Positions 42,598-50,905 of a stretch of DNA of 64,000 nucleotides are shown piece by piece. The notes below the pieces were generated by a model, which saw only the letters and a program-made list of their open reading frames with translations, was not told the DNA's origin and ran no database searches. The stretch comes from Streptomyces griseochromogenes. Lineage in GTDB: Bacteria > Actinomycetota > Actinomycetes > Streptomycetales > Streptomycetaceae. The position numbers were made by a program, and so were the translations under genes. How positions within the stretch are numbered: position 1 is the first letter of the stretch; every line of letters begins with the position of its first letter. The DNA lies in assembly GCF_001542625.1 (NCBI RefSeq), contig NZ_CP016279.1, positions 6,944,001 to 7,008,000 on the forward strand, read 5' to 3'.

Positions 42598-43392
42598 GTG
42601 ACCGGCCGCACCCTGGAGGAACTGGGCCTCGCCGAGGCCCCCCGCGACCACCCGCTGCTCTACCCGGGCGCCTGGCCCGCCGACTCCGGGCTGCTGCACG
42701 GCGACCGGATGCTGCCGCTGGAGCGCCTGGTGTACGAGGACCGGGTACCGGTCCTCACGGTCGGCTCGAACGCCTGCCCCGGACAACTGCGCCACAAGCT
42801 GGCGGAGTGCGGGATCACCTCCCCGCTGCCGATGGTGCGGGCTCGGGTGCACGGGGTCGACGTGGGTGTCTCGGCGCACGTCAGCCGGCTGGGCTACGTC
42901 TCCGCCTCGCCCGTCAAGTCACCTCGCGCGTTACGCGAGTTGTTCGTCATCTGGCTGGACCGGCCGCAGCTGGACGTGATCGACGCCAGCGAGGGCGTAC
43001 CGCTGCCCGAGGGCAACTTCCAGCGGGCCTGGCTGCCCGCACCGGACGTACGCGCCGAGTTGGCGGACGGCCGGGTCCTGCGCGGGGTGTACTCGTACGT
43101 CAACCGGCACGGGGTGCTGCGCGACGGCGGCGGTGCGCCGCGCCGGCATCCCGGACAGCAGGCCCTCATCAGCGAACTCCTCGGCAGATCCGCCCCGTTG
43201 AGGGAACTGTTCGGCGACACGCCGGAGGAGTTCTGCGCCCGCGCCCGTGCCGACGTCGCCCTGTGCGCGCGGGGCACACGGCTGTTCGCGGAGCACGCGT
43301 GGGTGACGCGGTCCGGGCTGGAGCCGTACACCGAGGCTCAGCAGACCGGGAGTCCCGGGACCGGGGCGTCGTTCGCGCCACCCTGGATGTAG
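42598..43392 (+). CDS. Hypothetical protein with gamma-glutamylcyclotransferase-like fold
   Basis: The 264-residue protein contains VPVLTVGSNACPGQLRHKL, which resembles the YGSN(L) glycine-rich motif of GGCT/AIG2-like enzymes. Later come LELFVIWLDRPQ-type strands and EGVPLPEGNFQRAWLP. The family in Streptomyces has no known reaction that I can name. The GTG at 42598 is seven bases after the LacI stop, so co-transcription is likely. Its last 55 bases overlap the 3' end of the convergent Ser/Thr kinase gene. Confidence 0.6.
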   Translation: MTGRTLEELGLAEAPRDHPLLYPGAWPADSGLLHGDRMLPLERLVYEDRVPVLTVGSNACPGQLRHKLAECGITSPLPMVRARVHGVDVGVSAHVSRLGYVSASPVKSPRALRELFVIWLDRPQLDVIDASEGVPLPEGNFQRAWLPAPDVRAELADGRVLRGVYSYVNRHGVLRDGGGAPRRHPGQQALISELLGRSAPLRELFGDTPEEFCARARADVALCARGTRLFAEHAWVTRSGLEPYTEAQQTGSPGTGASFAPPWM

Positions 43393-45212
43393 ACGTCGCT
43401 GACGTAGACGCCCTTGTGGCCGCTGTCGTCGTCGGTCTTCGCCCACCAGACGTTGGTCCACCGGCCGTAGGTCTCCCTGCGGCCCAGATTCGCCTGGCAG
43501 TAGAAATAGTCGGTGCCCGCGTCGAGGACGCCGGCCTCGGCCCCGGAGGCGGAGTAGGACTTGGCAGTGCGCCAGACCTGGCAGTCGTACGTGCCGCCGC
43601 CGGCGGTCCGGCAGGCAGCGGCAGGGCTCGGTGTGCCGTGTGTGGGGCCGCTGGAGGCCTTGGCCGGGGTGGAGGCGGACGCGGACGCGGGGCGGGACGG
43701 CTTGCCGTCGCCGCCGCCGCTCGCCTTGCCGGTGGGCGCGGCGCTCTTCCCCGTGCCGTGGCCCGTGGGCCCCGGCTGGGCGGACCACTCGGTGTCGGCA
43801 CGGCCGCCGGGGCCGGCCGCGCCGCGGGAGCCGGTGGGTGCCGCGGTCTGCCGGGGCTCGTCCTCGTGGTTCAGCAGGGCGACGGTGACGCCGGCCGCGG
43901 CCAGTACGACCGTGACGGCGACGACGGCGAGCAGGGCGCGGCCCTTGCGGCGGGGCGCGGCGGAGGCGGTGGTCATGGGTCCGGTGGGGGCCGCGGCGTA
44001 CGGGGTGGGGGCGCCGGCGGGGCCGAAGCCGCCGGGGCCCCCTCCGGCGGGACCGGCCTGCCCCATGGCCCGTGTCGGCGGCACGCCGGCGCCCGTGGCC
44101 GCCGGGCCGAAGCCCGGCGGCACCTGCGGCACGCCGTGTTCCGTGACCCGGGAGGCGCGTGGCGCGGTGTCGCGCAGGGTGGCGGTGGGGGTGTCCGGCG
44201 GCCTCGTCCCCGCGGCCTCGCCGAGCAGCTCACGGGCCTCTTCCGCGTCGGGGCGCGCGTCCGGGCGCTTGTCCATCAGACGCCGCAGAACCGGAGCCAG
44301 CGGACCCGCGCGTCGGGGCTCGGGAAGCGGTTCGGAGACGATCGCGGTGAGCGTGGAGTAGGTGGACGTACGGCGGAACGGCGAGACGCCCTCTACGGCC
44401 GCGTACAGGGTGGCGCCCAGGGCCCAGACGTCGGAGGCCGGGCCGGGGTCGGCGCCCTGGGCACGCTCGGGCGCCAAGTAGTCGAGGGAGCCGACGAGTT
44501 CGCCGCTGCGGGTGAGACGGGTGGCCGAGCCGTCGCCGGGATCCTCCATGGTGGCGATGCCGAAGTCGGTCAGGACGATCCGACCGGAGCGGTCCAGCAG
44601 GATGTTGCCGGGCTTGACGTCGCGGTGCAGGACTCCGGCGCGGTGGGCGGCGGCCAGGGCATCCGTCACCGCCGCGCCGATCCGGGCCGCCTCGTGGGGT
44701 TCGAGGGTGCCGCGCTCGCGCAGGACGTCGTCCAGGGAGGGCCCGTCGATCAGTTCCATGACGATCAGCGGGCGGCCGTCGCCCTCGGCGATGTCGTGCA
44801 CGGCGACCACGCCGGGGTGGCGGACCCGGGCGGCGGCGCGGGCCTCGCGCTGCATGCGCAGCCGCAGATCGGAGAGTTCGGGGCCGGCGGCGTCCGTGAA
44901 GGTGCGCAGTTCCTTGACGGCGACCTCGCGGCCGAGGACCTCGTCGACCGCCCGCCACACGACACCCATGCCACCGCGCCCGAGCCGGTCGGTGACCCGG
45001 TAGCGCCCGGCGAGCAGCCGGCCGGCCCCGTCCGCGTGCCCGTACTCGGCGGACCCGTGGCCGGCCGGTGGCCGGTGCTGCGCGGCTTCGCGCTCGGCCG
45101 CTCCGGCCCCGCCCGGCCGGTACTCCCCGGGTCCGCGCTCCCGCGCACCCGGCTCCGCCGGTCCGTGCCCGCCCCGCGCGTACTCCTCCGGCCCGTACTC
45201 CCCCGCAGACAC
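43338..45212 (-). CDS. Transmembrane Ser/Thr protein kinase (PknB-like)
   Basis: The 624-residue protein has a Pro/Gly/Glu-rich N-terminal tail, then a eukaryote-type kinase domain: LGRGGMGVVW, VAVKEL, the catalytic loop HRDVKPGN, DFGIAT and SPFRR in helix G. A Pro/Gly-rich linker leads to one membrane segment (ALLAVVAVTVVLAAAGVTVAL, about 430-450). A Ser/Pro/Thr-rich spacer and a C-terminal extracellular domain of about 85 residues follow, with four cysteines (ACRTAGGGTYDCQVW, FYCQANL, and the final VC). It has no PASTA repeats; the exported domain looks like an SH3-like ligand sensor. The target is unknown. Confidence 0.9.
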   Translation of the reverse strand: MSAGEYGPEEYARGGHGPAEPGARERGPGEYRPGGAGAAEREAAQHRPPAGHGSAEYGHADGAGRLLAGRYRVTDRLGRGGMGVVWRAVDEVLGREVAVKELRTFTDAAGPELSDLRLRMQREARAAARVRHPGVVAVHDIAEGDGRPLIVMELIDGPSLDDVLRERGTLEPHEAARIGAAVTDALAAAHRAGVLHRDVKPGNILLDRSGRIVLTDFGIATMEDPGDGSATRLTRSGELVGSLDYLAPERAQGADPGPASDVWALGATLYAAVEGVSPFRRTSTYSTLTAIVSEPLPEPRRAGPLAPVLRRLMDKRPDARPDAEEARELLGEAAGTRPPDTPTATLRDTAPRASRVTEHGVPQVPPGFGPAATGAGVPPTRAMGQAGPAGGGPGGFGPAGAPTPYAAAPTGPMTTASAAPRRKGRALLAVVAVTVVLAAAGVTVALLNHEDEPRQTAAPTGSRGAAGPGGRADTEWSAQPGPTGHGTGKSAAPTGKASGGGDGKPSRPASASASTPAKASSGPTHGTPSPAAACRTAGGGTYDCQVWRTAKSYSASGAEAGVLDAGTDYFYCQANLGRRETYGRWTNVWWAKTDDDSGHKGVYVSDVYIQGGANDAPVPGLPVC

Positions 45213-45317
45213 CGCCGCCTCGCTCCCTCAGTTCCGTCTGTCCTGCCGCCGAGCGGCGTCCAGACTACGGGGCGGGGGTGATGGCGCGGGGCGGTTGCCG
45301 TCGCTGTGACAGGGCCG

Positions 45318-46616
45318 CTACTTGCCCGAGGCCGTCAGGTCGCCGCGCCGCGGGGCGGCGAAGGCCTCCAGGTCGGCCCGGGTCAGACCGGAGAGCCGGG
45401 CGACCTCGGCGATGTCGAGGGCGCCGCAGTCCAGGCCGCGCAGCAGGTAGCCGCTGAGGGCCTTGGCGGTGGCGGGCTCGTCCATGACGTCACCGCCCGC
45501 CCGGTTGGCGTACCGGGCGAGCCGGCCCGCCGCCTGCTCGAAGCCCTCGCGGTAGAAGGCGAAGACGGCCGCGTAGCGGGTCGGGATGTGGCCGGGGTGC
45601 ATGTCCCAGCCCTGGTAGTACGCGCGGGCCAGGGCGCGGCGGGTGAGGCCGTAGTGCAGGCGCCAGGCGTCGTGGACCTTCGCGGTCGGACCGACGGGCA
45701 GCACGTTGGTCGAGCCGTCCGAGACGCGCACGCCGGTGCCCGCGGCGGCGACCTGCATGACGGCCTTGGCGTGGTCGGCGGCCGGGTGGTCGCTGGCCTG
45801 GTAGGCGGCGGAGACGCCGAGGCAGGCGCTGTAGTCGAAGGTGCCGTAGTGCAGCCCGGTGGCGCGGCCCTCGGCGGCCTGGATCATACGGGCGACGGTC
45901 GCGGTGCCGTCGGTGGCGAGGATGGACTGGCTGGTCTCGATCTGGATCTCGAAGCCGAGGCGCCCGGCCTCCAGGCCGTGCACCTTCTCGAAGGCCTCCA
46001 GAAGGCGTACGAACGCGGTGACCTGCTCGGGGTACGTCACCTTCGGCAGCGTCAGCACCAGCCCCTCGGGCAGGCCGCCCGCCTCGACGAGGCCGGTGAG
46101 GAAGACGTCCAGGGTGCGGATGCCCCGGTCGCGTACGGCGGCCTCCATGCACTTCATGCGGATGCCCATGTACGGGGCCGCCGTGCTGTTCTCGTACGCC
46201 TCGGAGATCAGGCGGGCCGCGCGGGCCGCCGTCGCGTCCTCCTCGGCGTCGGGGCGGGGTCCGTAGCCGTCCTCGAAGTCGACCCGCAGGTCTTCGATGG
46301 GCTCGCGCTCCAGCTTGGCGCGGACACGGGAGTAGACGGGCTCGGCGAGTTCGTCGGACAGGCCGAGGACGGCCGCGAAGGAGGCCGCGTCCGGGGCGTG
46401 CTCGTCGAGGGCGGCCAGGGCCTGGTCGCCCCAGGAGCGGATGGTGTCTGCGGCGAAGGCGTCACCGGGGACGTAGACGGTGTGGACGGGCTGCCGGGTG
46501 CCGGGGTCGCCGGGGTAGCGGCGCTCCAGCTCCGCGTCGACCGGCGCGAGGGAGGCGCTGATCTCCTCGCTGACGGCGCCCGCGAGGCTCGTCGCCACCT
46601 TCTCTTGCTGACCCAT
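45318..46616 (-). CDS. DUF6986 family protein (HpcH/HpaI aldolase-like)
   Basis: The 432-residue protein has TIM-barrel features of the CoA ester lyase/aldolase superfamily: DLRVDFEDGYGPR (an acidic metal-binding segment), TLPKVTYPEQV, FEIQIETSQSI and GLHYGTFDYSA. The DUF6986 family has no proven reaction; relatives act on C-C bonds of short keto acids. A palindromic operator of IclR style lies just upstream. I recall such genes near purine or glyoxylate metabolism in streptomycetes, but no such gene is adjacent here. Confidence 0.8.
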   Translation of the reverse strand: MGQQEKVATSLAGAVSEEISASLAPVDAELERRYPGDPGTRQPVHTVYVPGDAFAADTIRSWGDQALAALDEHAPDAASFAAVLGLSDELAEPVYSRVRAKLEREPIEDLRVDFEDGYGPRPDAEEDATAARAARLISEAYENSTAAPYMGIRMKCMEAAVRDRGIRTLDVFLTGLVEAGGLPEGLVLTLPKVTYPEQVTAFVRLLEAFEKVHGLEAGRLGFEIQIETSQSILATDGTATVARMIQAAEGRATGLHYGTFDYSACLGVSAAYQASDHPAADHAKAVMQVAAAGTGVRVSDGSTNVLPVGPTAKVHDAWRLHYGLTRRALARAYYQGWDMHPGHIPTRYAAVFAFYREGFEQAAGRLARYANRAGGDVMDEPATAKALSGYLLRGLDCGALDIAEVARLSGLTRADLEAFAAPRRGDLTASGK

Positions 46617-46632
46617 CCGACACCCTCCATAT

Positions 46633-46661
46633 TTCCGCTCTACGGAATCAACAATCCGTAG
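46633..46661. promoter_or_regulatory. IclR-like operator upstream of the DUF6986 gene
   Basis: Two overlapping palindromes share a half-site: TTCCG/CGGAA with a five-base spacer at 46633-46647, and CTACGGA at 46640-46646 inverted as TCCGTAG at 46655-46661. The TTCCGn(5)CGGAA form resembles sites of IclR-type regulators such as AllR of streptomycetes, recalled from the literature. It begins 17 bases before the DUF6986 start on the minus strand. Confidence 0.6.
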
Positions 46662-46809
46662 AATGAAGTTATCCGGGGACCTTCGGGATGGTCAACACCA
46701 TGTCCATGGAGTGCCACTCGACCATCTCGTCATGTTCACGCTCATCTCGTGGCGCGGCGTCACACTCCGGCTCGCACGACTCGCCGGCCGTTCCACCGAA
46801 GGAGCCTCA

Positions 46810-47588
46810 GTGCCGCCACAGCCGAGTCACGCGCCGTCTGGGTGTCAAGGCCGCGTCGGCCGCAGCGGTCACCGTGCCGCTCTCCAGTACAGCACTGTCC
46901 GCCCCGTCCGCCTCGGCACGGGAACACCAGGTCCGCCCCCTGGGCATCGCGTCCTTCAACCTGCGCTTCGCCGGCACCGCCGAGCCGAACAGCTGGACGG
47001 TCCGCAGGCCGGTGATGCGGGCACTGCTGCGCCGCGAGCACCCGCATGTCATCGGCACCCAGGAAGGCCTCTATCAGCAGCTACACCTTCTGGCTCTCCC
47101 ACACCCCGGAGACGATCGGCTCGAACACCTGGGGCGCCACCTTCCCCCGCGTCGTCACCTGGGTCCGTTTCCACGACCTGCTCGACGACGGACGGGAGTT
47201 CTACGTCCTGAACACCCACTTCGACCACGCGAGCCGGCACGCGCGGGAACGCAGCGCCGCGCTGCCGGCACAGCGGATCCACGGCCTCGACCGCTCACTG
47301 CCGCCCCTGGTGACCGGCGACTTCAACGTCGCCGCACGCAAGAACCCGGTCTACGACGCGATGCCCGGCGCCGGACTCGTCGACACCTGGGAGACCGCCG
47401 CCGGGCGCGGCGCGCTGTACGGCACGTTCCACGGCTACGGACCCCTCACCCCGAACAGCGACCGCATCGACCGGATCCTGTCCACGCCGGGGGTCACGAC
47501 CCGGCGGGCGTCCGTCAGCACCTTCTCCAGGAACGGCCAGTTCCCGAGCGACCACCTGCCCGTGCAGGCATGGGTCACCCTGGGATGA
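46810..47588 (+). pseudogene. Decayed secreted endonuclease/exonuclease/phosphatase-family gene
   Basis: The GTG at 46810 follows a strong AAGGAG site. After about seven codons the frame must shift by one base (extra base near 46831) to give the signal peptide LGVKAASAAAVTVPL and then GIASFNLRFAGTAEPNSW through GTQEGLYQQL. Near 47083 the frame changes again and about 35-40 residues that normally carry the catalytic middle are missing. Sequence resumes with FWLSHTPETIGSNTWG, VTWVRFHDLL, LNTHFDHASRHARE, VTGDFNV and the terminal SDHLPVQAWV. Two lesions make an active phosphodiesterase unlikely. Confidence 0.75.
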
Positions 47589-47590
47589 GC

Positions 47591-47629
47591 CGAGGCCCCC
47601 GTGACCGGCGCGCGGTCACGGGGGCCTCG
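47591..47629. terminator. Strong bidirectional terminator
   Basis: CGAGGCCCCCGTGACC at 47591-47606 is perfectly complementary to GGTCACGGGGGCCTCG at 47614-47629, a 16-bp stem with a seven-base loop. It lies between the pseudogene and the convergent etfA gene. Confidence 0.8.
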
Positions 47630-47645
47630 TACAGCCTGGCGGGGA

Positions 47646-48608
47646 TCAGCCCTTGCGGGTCTTGATCTCCTCGGTGAGCTGCGGGACGACGTCGAAGAGG
47701 TCGCCGACCACGCCGTAGTCGACCAGGTCGAAGATCGGGGCCTCGGCGTCCTTGTTGACCGCCACGATCGTCTTCGAGGTCTGCATACCGGCGCGGTGCT
47801 GGATGGCGCCGGAGATGCCGTTGGCGATGTACAGCTGCGGGGAGACCGACTTACCGGTCTGGCCGACCTGGTTGGTGTGCGGGTACCAGCCCGCGTCCAC
47901 CGCGGCACGCGAGGCACCGACGGCCGCGCCGAGGGAGTCGGCGAGCGCCTCGATGATCGAGAAGTTCTCGGCGCCGTTGACGCCACGGCCGCCGGAGACC
48001 ACGATCGCGGCCTCGGTCAGCTCCGGACGGCCGGTCGACTGACGCGGCGTGCGGCCGGTGATCTTCGTGCCGGTCGCCTTCTCGGAGAAGGAGACGGACA
48101 GGGCCTCGACGCCGCCTGCGGCCGGGGCGGCCTCGACGGCGGCCGAGTTCGGCTTGACCGTGATGACCGGGGTGCCCTTGATGACGCGGGACTTGGTGGT
48201 GAAGGACGCGGCGAACACCGACTGGGTGGCCACCGGGCCCTCGTCGCCGGCCTCCAGGTCGATGGCGTCGGTGATGATGCCGGAGCCGATGCGCAGCGCC
48301 AGACGGGCGGCGATCTCCTTGCCCTCGGCGGAGGACGGGACAAGGACGGCAGCCGGAGAAACCTGCTCGACGGCGGCCTGCAGGGCGTCCACCTTCGGGA
48401 CGACCAGGTAGTCGGCGTACTCGGCGGCCTCGTGGGTGAGGACCTTCACCGCGCCGTGCTCGGCGAGCGCGGCGGCGGTGTCGGCGGCGCCGTTGCCCAG
48501 CGCGACGGCGACGGGCTCGCCGATGCGGCGGGCCAGGGTCAGCAGCTCAAGGGTGGGCTTGCGGACGGCACCGTCCACGTGGTCGACGTAGACGAGGACT
48601 TCAGCCAT
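47646..48608 (-). CDS. etfA: Electron transfer flavoprotein subunit alpha
   Basis: The 320-residue protein has the EtfA C-terminal FAD-binding domain: [58 protein letters not shown] and [11 protein letters not shown]. The N-terminal alpha/beta part begins [16 protein letters not shown]. With EtfB it carries electrons from acyl-CoA dehydrogenases to the membrane quinone pool. The gap to etfB is 53 bases on the same strand, so they form one operon. Confidence 0.96.
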   Translation of the reverse strand: MAEVLVYVDHVDGAVRKPTLELLTLARRIGEPVAVALGNGAADTAAALAEHGAVKVLTHEAAEYADYLVVPKVDALQAAVEQVSPAAVLVPSSAEGKEIAARLALRIGSGIITDAIDLEAGDEGPVATQSVFAASFTTKSRVIKGTPVITVKPNSAAVEAAPAAGGVEALSVSFSEKATGTKITGRTPRQSTGRPELTEAAIVVSGGRGVNGAENFSIIEALADSLGAAVGASRAAVDAGWYPHTNQVGQTGKSVSPQLYIANGISGAIQHRAGMQTSKTIVAVNKDAEAPIFDLVDYGVVGDLFDVVPQLTEEIKTRKG

Positions 48609-48661
48609 GGGATTGCTCTCCTGCGTAACGAAGTTGAGGGGCGGTCAGCGGGGGCGAGCCC

Positions 48662-49447
48662 TTAGATGAACTTCTGGCTCGCGAGGAACTCAGCGAGCTG
48701 CTTGCCGCCCTCGCCCTCGTCCTTGACGATGGTGCCGGCCGTGCGGGCCGGACGCTCGGCCACGGCCTCGACCTTGGTGAACGCGCCGTCGAGACCGACC
48801 TCCTCGGCCTCGATGTCCAGGTCGGACAGGTCCCAGGACTCCACCGGCTTCTTCTTGGCCGCCATGATGCCCTTGAAGGACGGGTAGCGCGCCTCGCCCG
48901 ACTGGTCGGTGACGGAGACGACGGCCGGGAGGGAGGCCTCCAGCTGCTCGCTGGCGGCGTCGCCGTCACGGCGGCCCTTGACCGTGCCGTCCTCGACGGA
49001 GACCTCGGAGAGCAGGGTGACCTGCGGGACGCCCAGACGCTCGGCGACCAGCGCCGGGACGACGCCCATGGTGCCGTCGGTGGAGGCCATGCCGGAGATG
49101 ACCAGGTCGAAACCGGCCTTCTCGATCGCCTTGGCGAGCACCAGGGAGGTGCCGATGGCGTCGGTGCCGTGCAGGTCGTCGTCCTCGACGTGGATGGCCT
49201 TGTCGGCACCCATCGAGAGGGCCTTGCGGAGCGCGTCCTTGGCGTCCTCGGGGCCGATGGTCAGGACAGTGACCTCGGCGTCGTCCGCGTCGTCCGAGAT
49301 CTGCAGCGCCTGCTCGACCGCGTACTCGTCCAGTTCGGAGAGCAGACCGTCCACATCGTCGCGGTCGACGGTCAGGTCATCGGCGAAGTGCCGGTCGCCA
49401 GTGGCGTCGGGCACGTACTTCACAGTGACAACGATCCTCAAGCTCAC
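48662..49447 (-). CDS. etfB: Electron transfer flavoprotein subunit beta
   Basis: The 261-residue protein begins SLRIVVTVKYVPDATG. It has the EtfB signature segments NELDEYAVE-like SELDEYAVEQALQI, TIGPEDAKDALRKALSMGAD (binding the AMP cofactor) and DLVISGMASTDGTMGVVPAL. It starts with GTG at 49447. As the upstream gene it sets expression of the heterodimer. Degradation of fatty acids and branched-chain amino acids would depend on it. Confidence 0.96.
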   Translation of the reverse strand: MSLRIVVTVKYVPDATGDRHFADDLTVDRDDVDGLLSELDEYAVEQALQISDDADDAEVTVLTIGPEDAKDALRKALSMGADKAIHVEDDDLHGTDAIGTSLVLAKAIEKAGFDLVISGMASTDGTMGVVPALVAERLGVPQVTLLSEVSVEDGTVKGRRDGDAASEQLEASLPAVVSVTDQSGEARYPSFKGIMAAKKKPVESWDLSDLDIEAEEVGLDGAFTKVEAVAERPARTAGTIVKDEGEGGKQLAEFLASQKFI

Positions 49448-49664
49448 GCCGGCTCTCCTACTGCATCGTCATTTCCGGGCTGCCTCTTGCAGGCAGCATA
49501 GGCGCCTCAAGCGGCCGATCCCGGTCGGGGCGTCCGCGCGCTCCGACCGAAATATTACTCGTCAGTACACCCAGTTCATGCCCGCTAAGCAAGCGCTTTG
49601 AACTGTGACCTTCGCAACGCAGCGTAACCGGAACTCAACGGCTTCGCAGGACGAGCGCGCGTGA

Positions 49665-50174
49665 TCAATCCCGCAGGCCGTTGAAGCGGCCCTGGTGGTA
49701 CAGCAGGGGTCGTCCGGCCCCCGTGGAGTCGCCGAGGACCACCTCGGCGAGCACGATCCGGTGATCACCGGCCGGGACACGCCCGACGATCCGGCACACC
49801 AGCCAGGCCGGCACGTCGTCCAGGACGGGTACGCCTTCCGGGCCCTCCCGCCAAGAGGTGGGCGCGCCGAAGCGGTCGGCCCCGCTGCGGGCGAAGGTGG
49901 CGGCCAGGTCGCTCTGGTGCTCGCCGAGTATGTGGATGCCGACGTGCTCGGTCTCGGCGACGGCCGGCCAGCTGGAGGCTCCCGTCCCGATGCCGAAGGA
50001 GACGAGCGGGGGGTCGGCGGAGACCGAGGTGAGGGAGGTGGCGGTGAAGCCGACCGGGCCGTGGGAGCCACGCGCGGTGATCACCGCGACACCGGCGGCG
50101 TGCCGGCGGAAGGTGGAGCGCAGCAGGTCGGGAGAGGCGAGCTGGAAGGTGCCGAGGTCGGGCGTGGCCGTCAT
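49665..50174 (-). CDS. Flavin reductase-family (FMN-binding) protein
   Basis: The 169-residue protein has the flavin-reductase split-barrel pattern: RHAAGVAVITARGSHGPVGF, TATSLTSVSADPPLVSFGI and HVGIHILGEHQSDLAATFA. Family members supply reduced FMN/FAD to two-component monooxygenases or act on quinones. A 26-residue leader peptide and a hairpin repeat precede it on the same strand, suggesting control by attenuation linked to cysteine or sulfur supply. That would fit a role in sulfonate or sulfur metabolism. Confidence 0.87.
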   Translation of the reverse strand: MTATPDLGTFQLASPDLLRSTFRRHAAGVAVITARGSHGPVGFTATSLTSVSADPPLVSFGIGTGASSWPAVAETEHVGIHILGEHQSDLAATFARSGADRFGAPTSWREGPEGVPVLDDVPAWLVCRIVGRVPAGDHRIVLAEVVLGDSTGAGRPLLYHQGRFNGLRD

Positions 50175-50199
50175 GCCGTTGTCCTTCTGCGAGGCGGGG

Positions 50200-50245
50200 G
50201 ATGGGGGTCCCCCGCTCCAGCGGAGCCGAGAGTGGGGGAGGTTCC
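50200..50245. repeat. Streptomycete interspersed hairpin repeat between leader peptide and flavin reductase
   Basis: This 46-base element, read on the minus strand, contains CCTCCCCCACTCTCGGCTCC and then GGAGCGGGGGACCCCC. CTCCCCC pairs with GGGGGA and an inner stem GCTCC/GGAGC closes a small loop. I recall near-identical copies spread through many Streptomyces genomes. Lying between a leader peptide and a gene, it could act as an attenuator hairpin; within this window I see only this copy. Confidence 0.55.
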
Positions 50246-50253
50246 GTGGCTGC

Positions 50254-50334
50254 TCAGCAGCTCGGACAGCGCGCGCTCGCGGTGCGGGCCAGGTCCACGT
50301 GGACCCGCTCGAAGAGAAGGAGTTCCGTCGGCAT
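50254..50334 (-). CDS. Cysteine-containing leader peptide
   Basis: A 26-residue frame from the ATG at 50334 encodes a peptide ending RVHVDLARTASARCPSC. The core RxHVDLxRxxSAxC matches the conserved actinobacterial putative leader peptide family found upstream of sulfur and thiol metabolism genes. Two cysteine codons near its end would stall ribosomes when charged cysteinyl-tRNA is scarce. No strong ribosome-binding site is visible, so a leaderless transcript is possible. It precedes the hairpin repeat and the flavin reductase gene. Confidence 0.75.
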   Translation of the reverse strand: MPTELLLFERVHVDLARTASARCPSC

Positions 50335-50416
50335 ACGGTCAGGCTGACGATAGGTGGCGCACACAGTCAAGTTCGTTCCGGGATCTGGGAGATGCCTCAC
50401 CGTGCGCCCCGGCCCC

Positions 50417-50845
50417 TCAGACCGCCTCGCCCAGCGCCGCGATCACATCGGCCTTGCGGGGCTGGCCGGTGGCCCGCCGCACCACCCGGCCGTCCGCGTC
50501 GAGGACCAGCACGGTGGGCGTCTTGAGGATCTCCAGCTCGCGCACCAGGTCCAGGTGGGCCTCGGCGTCGATCTCGACGTGGGTCACGCCGGGGACCATC
50601 AGGGCCACCTCGCCGAGCACCCGCCGGGTGGCTCTGCAGGGTGCGCAGAACGCGCTGGAGAACTGCACGAGCGTGGCCCGCTCGCCCAGTTCGCCGCCCA
50701 GCTCGGCCGCTCGGAGCCGCTTGCCGTCGTCCCGCCCGCGCACCCGCATCCTCCCGCTCCGCCGCTTGTGCAGCACTCCGTAGGCGCTCGCCACGGCGAG
50801 CACCGCCACGCACACCACCAGTCCGGTCATCATCTGCACAAGCAT
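50417..50845 (-). CDS. Membrane-anchored thioredoxin-family protein
   Basis: This 142-residue protein has one N-terminal membrane segment (MTGLVVCVAVLAVASAYGVL). A thioredoxin domain follows with the redox pair C67 and C70 in SSAFCAPCRATR, the cis-proline in LKTPTVLVLD and a C-terminal helix. The basic stretch after the segment suggests the thioredoxin domain faces the cytoplasm. It is divergent from a DUF4395 gene; this pair occurs together in many actinobacteria, probably in thiol or sulfur transfer. Confidence 0.85.
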   Translation of the reverse strand: MLVQMMTGLVVCVAVLAVASAYGVLHKRRSGRMRVRGRDDGKRLRAAELGGELGERATLVQFSSAFCAPCRATRRVLGEVALMVPGVTHVEIDAEAHLDLVRELEILKTPTVLVLDADGRVVRRATGQPRKADVIAALGEAV

Positions 50846-50905
50846 TCACGAAACTGCAAAGATTCCCGCCTCCCTCAGGGGCGTGGGCTGCGGAATGCTT
50901 CGTTC

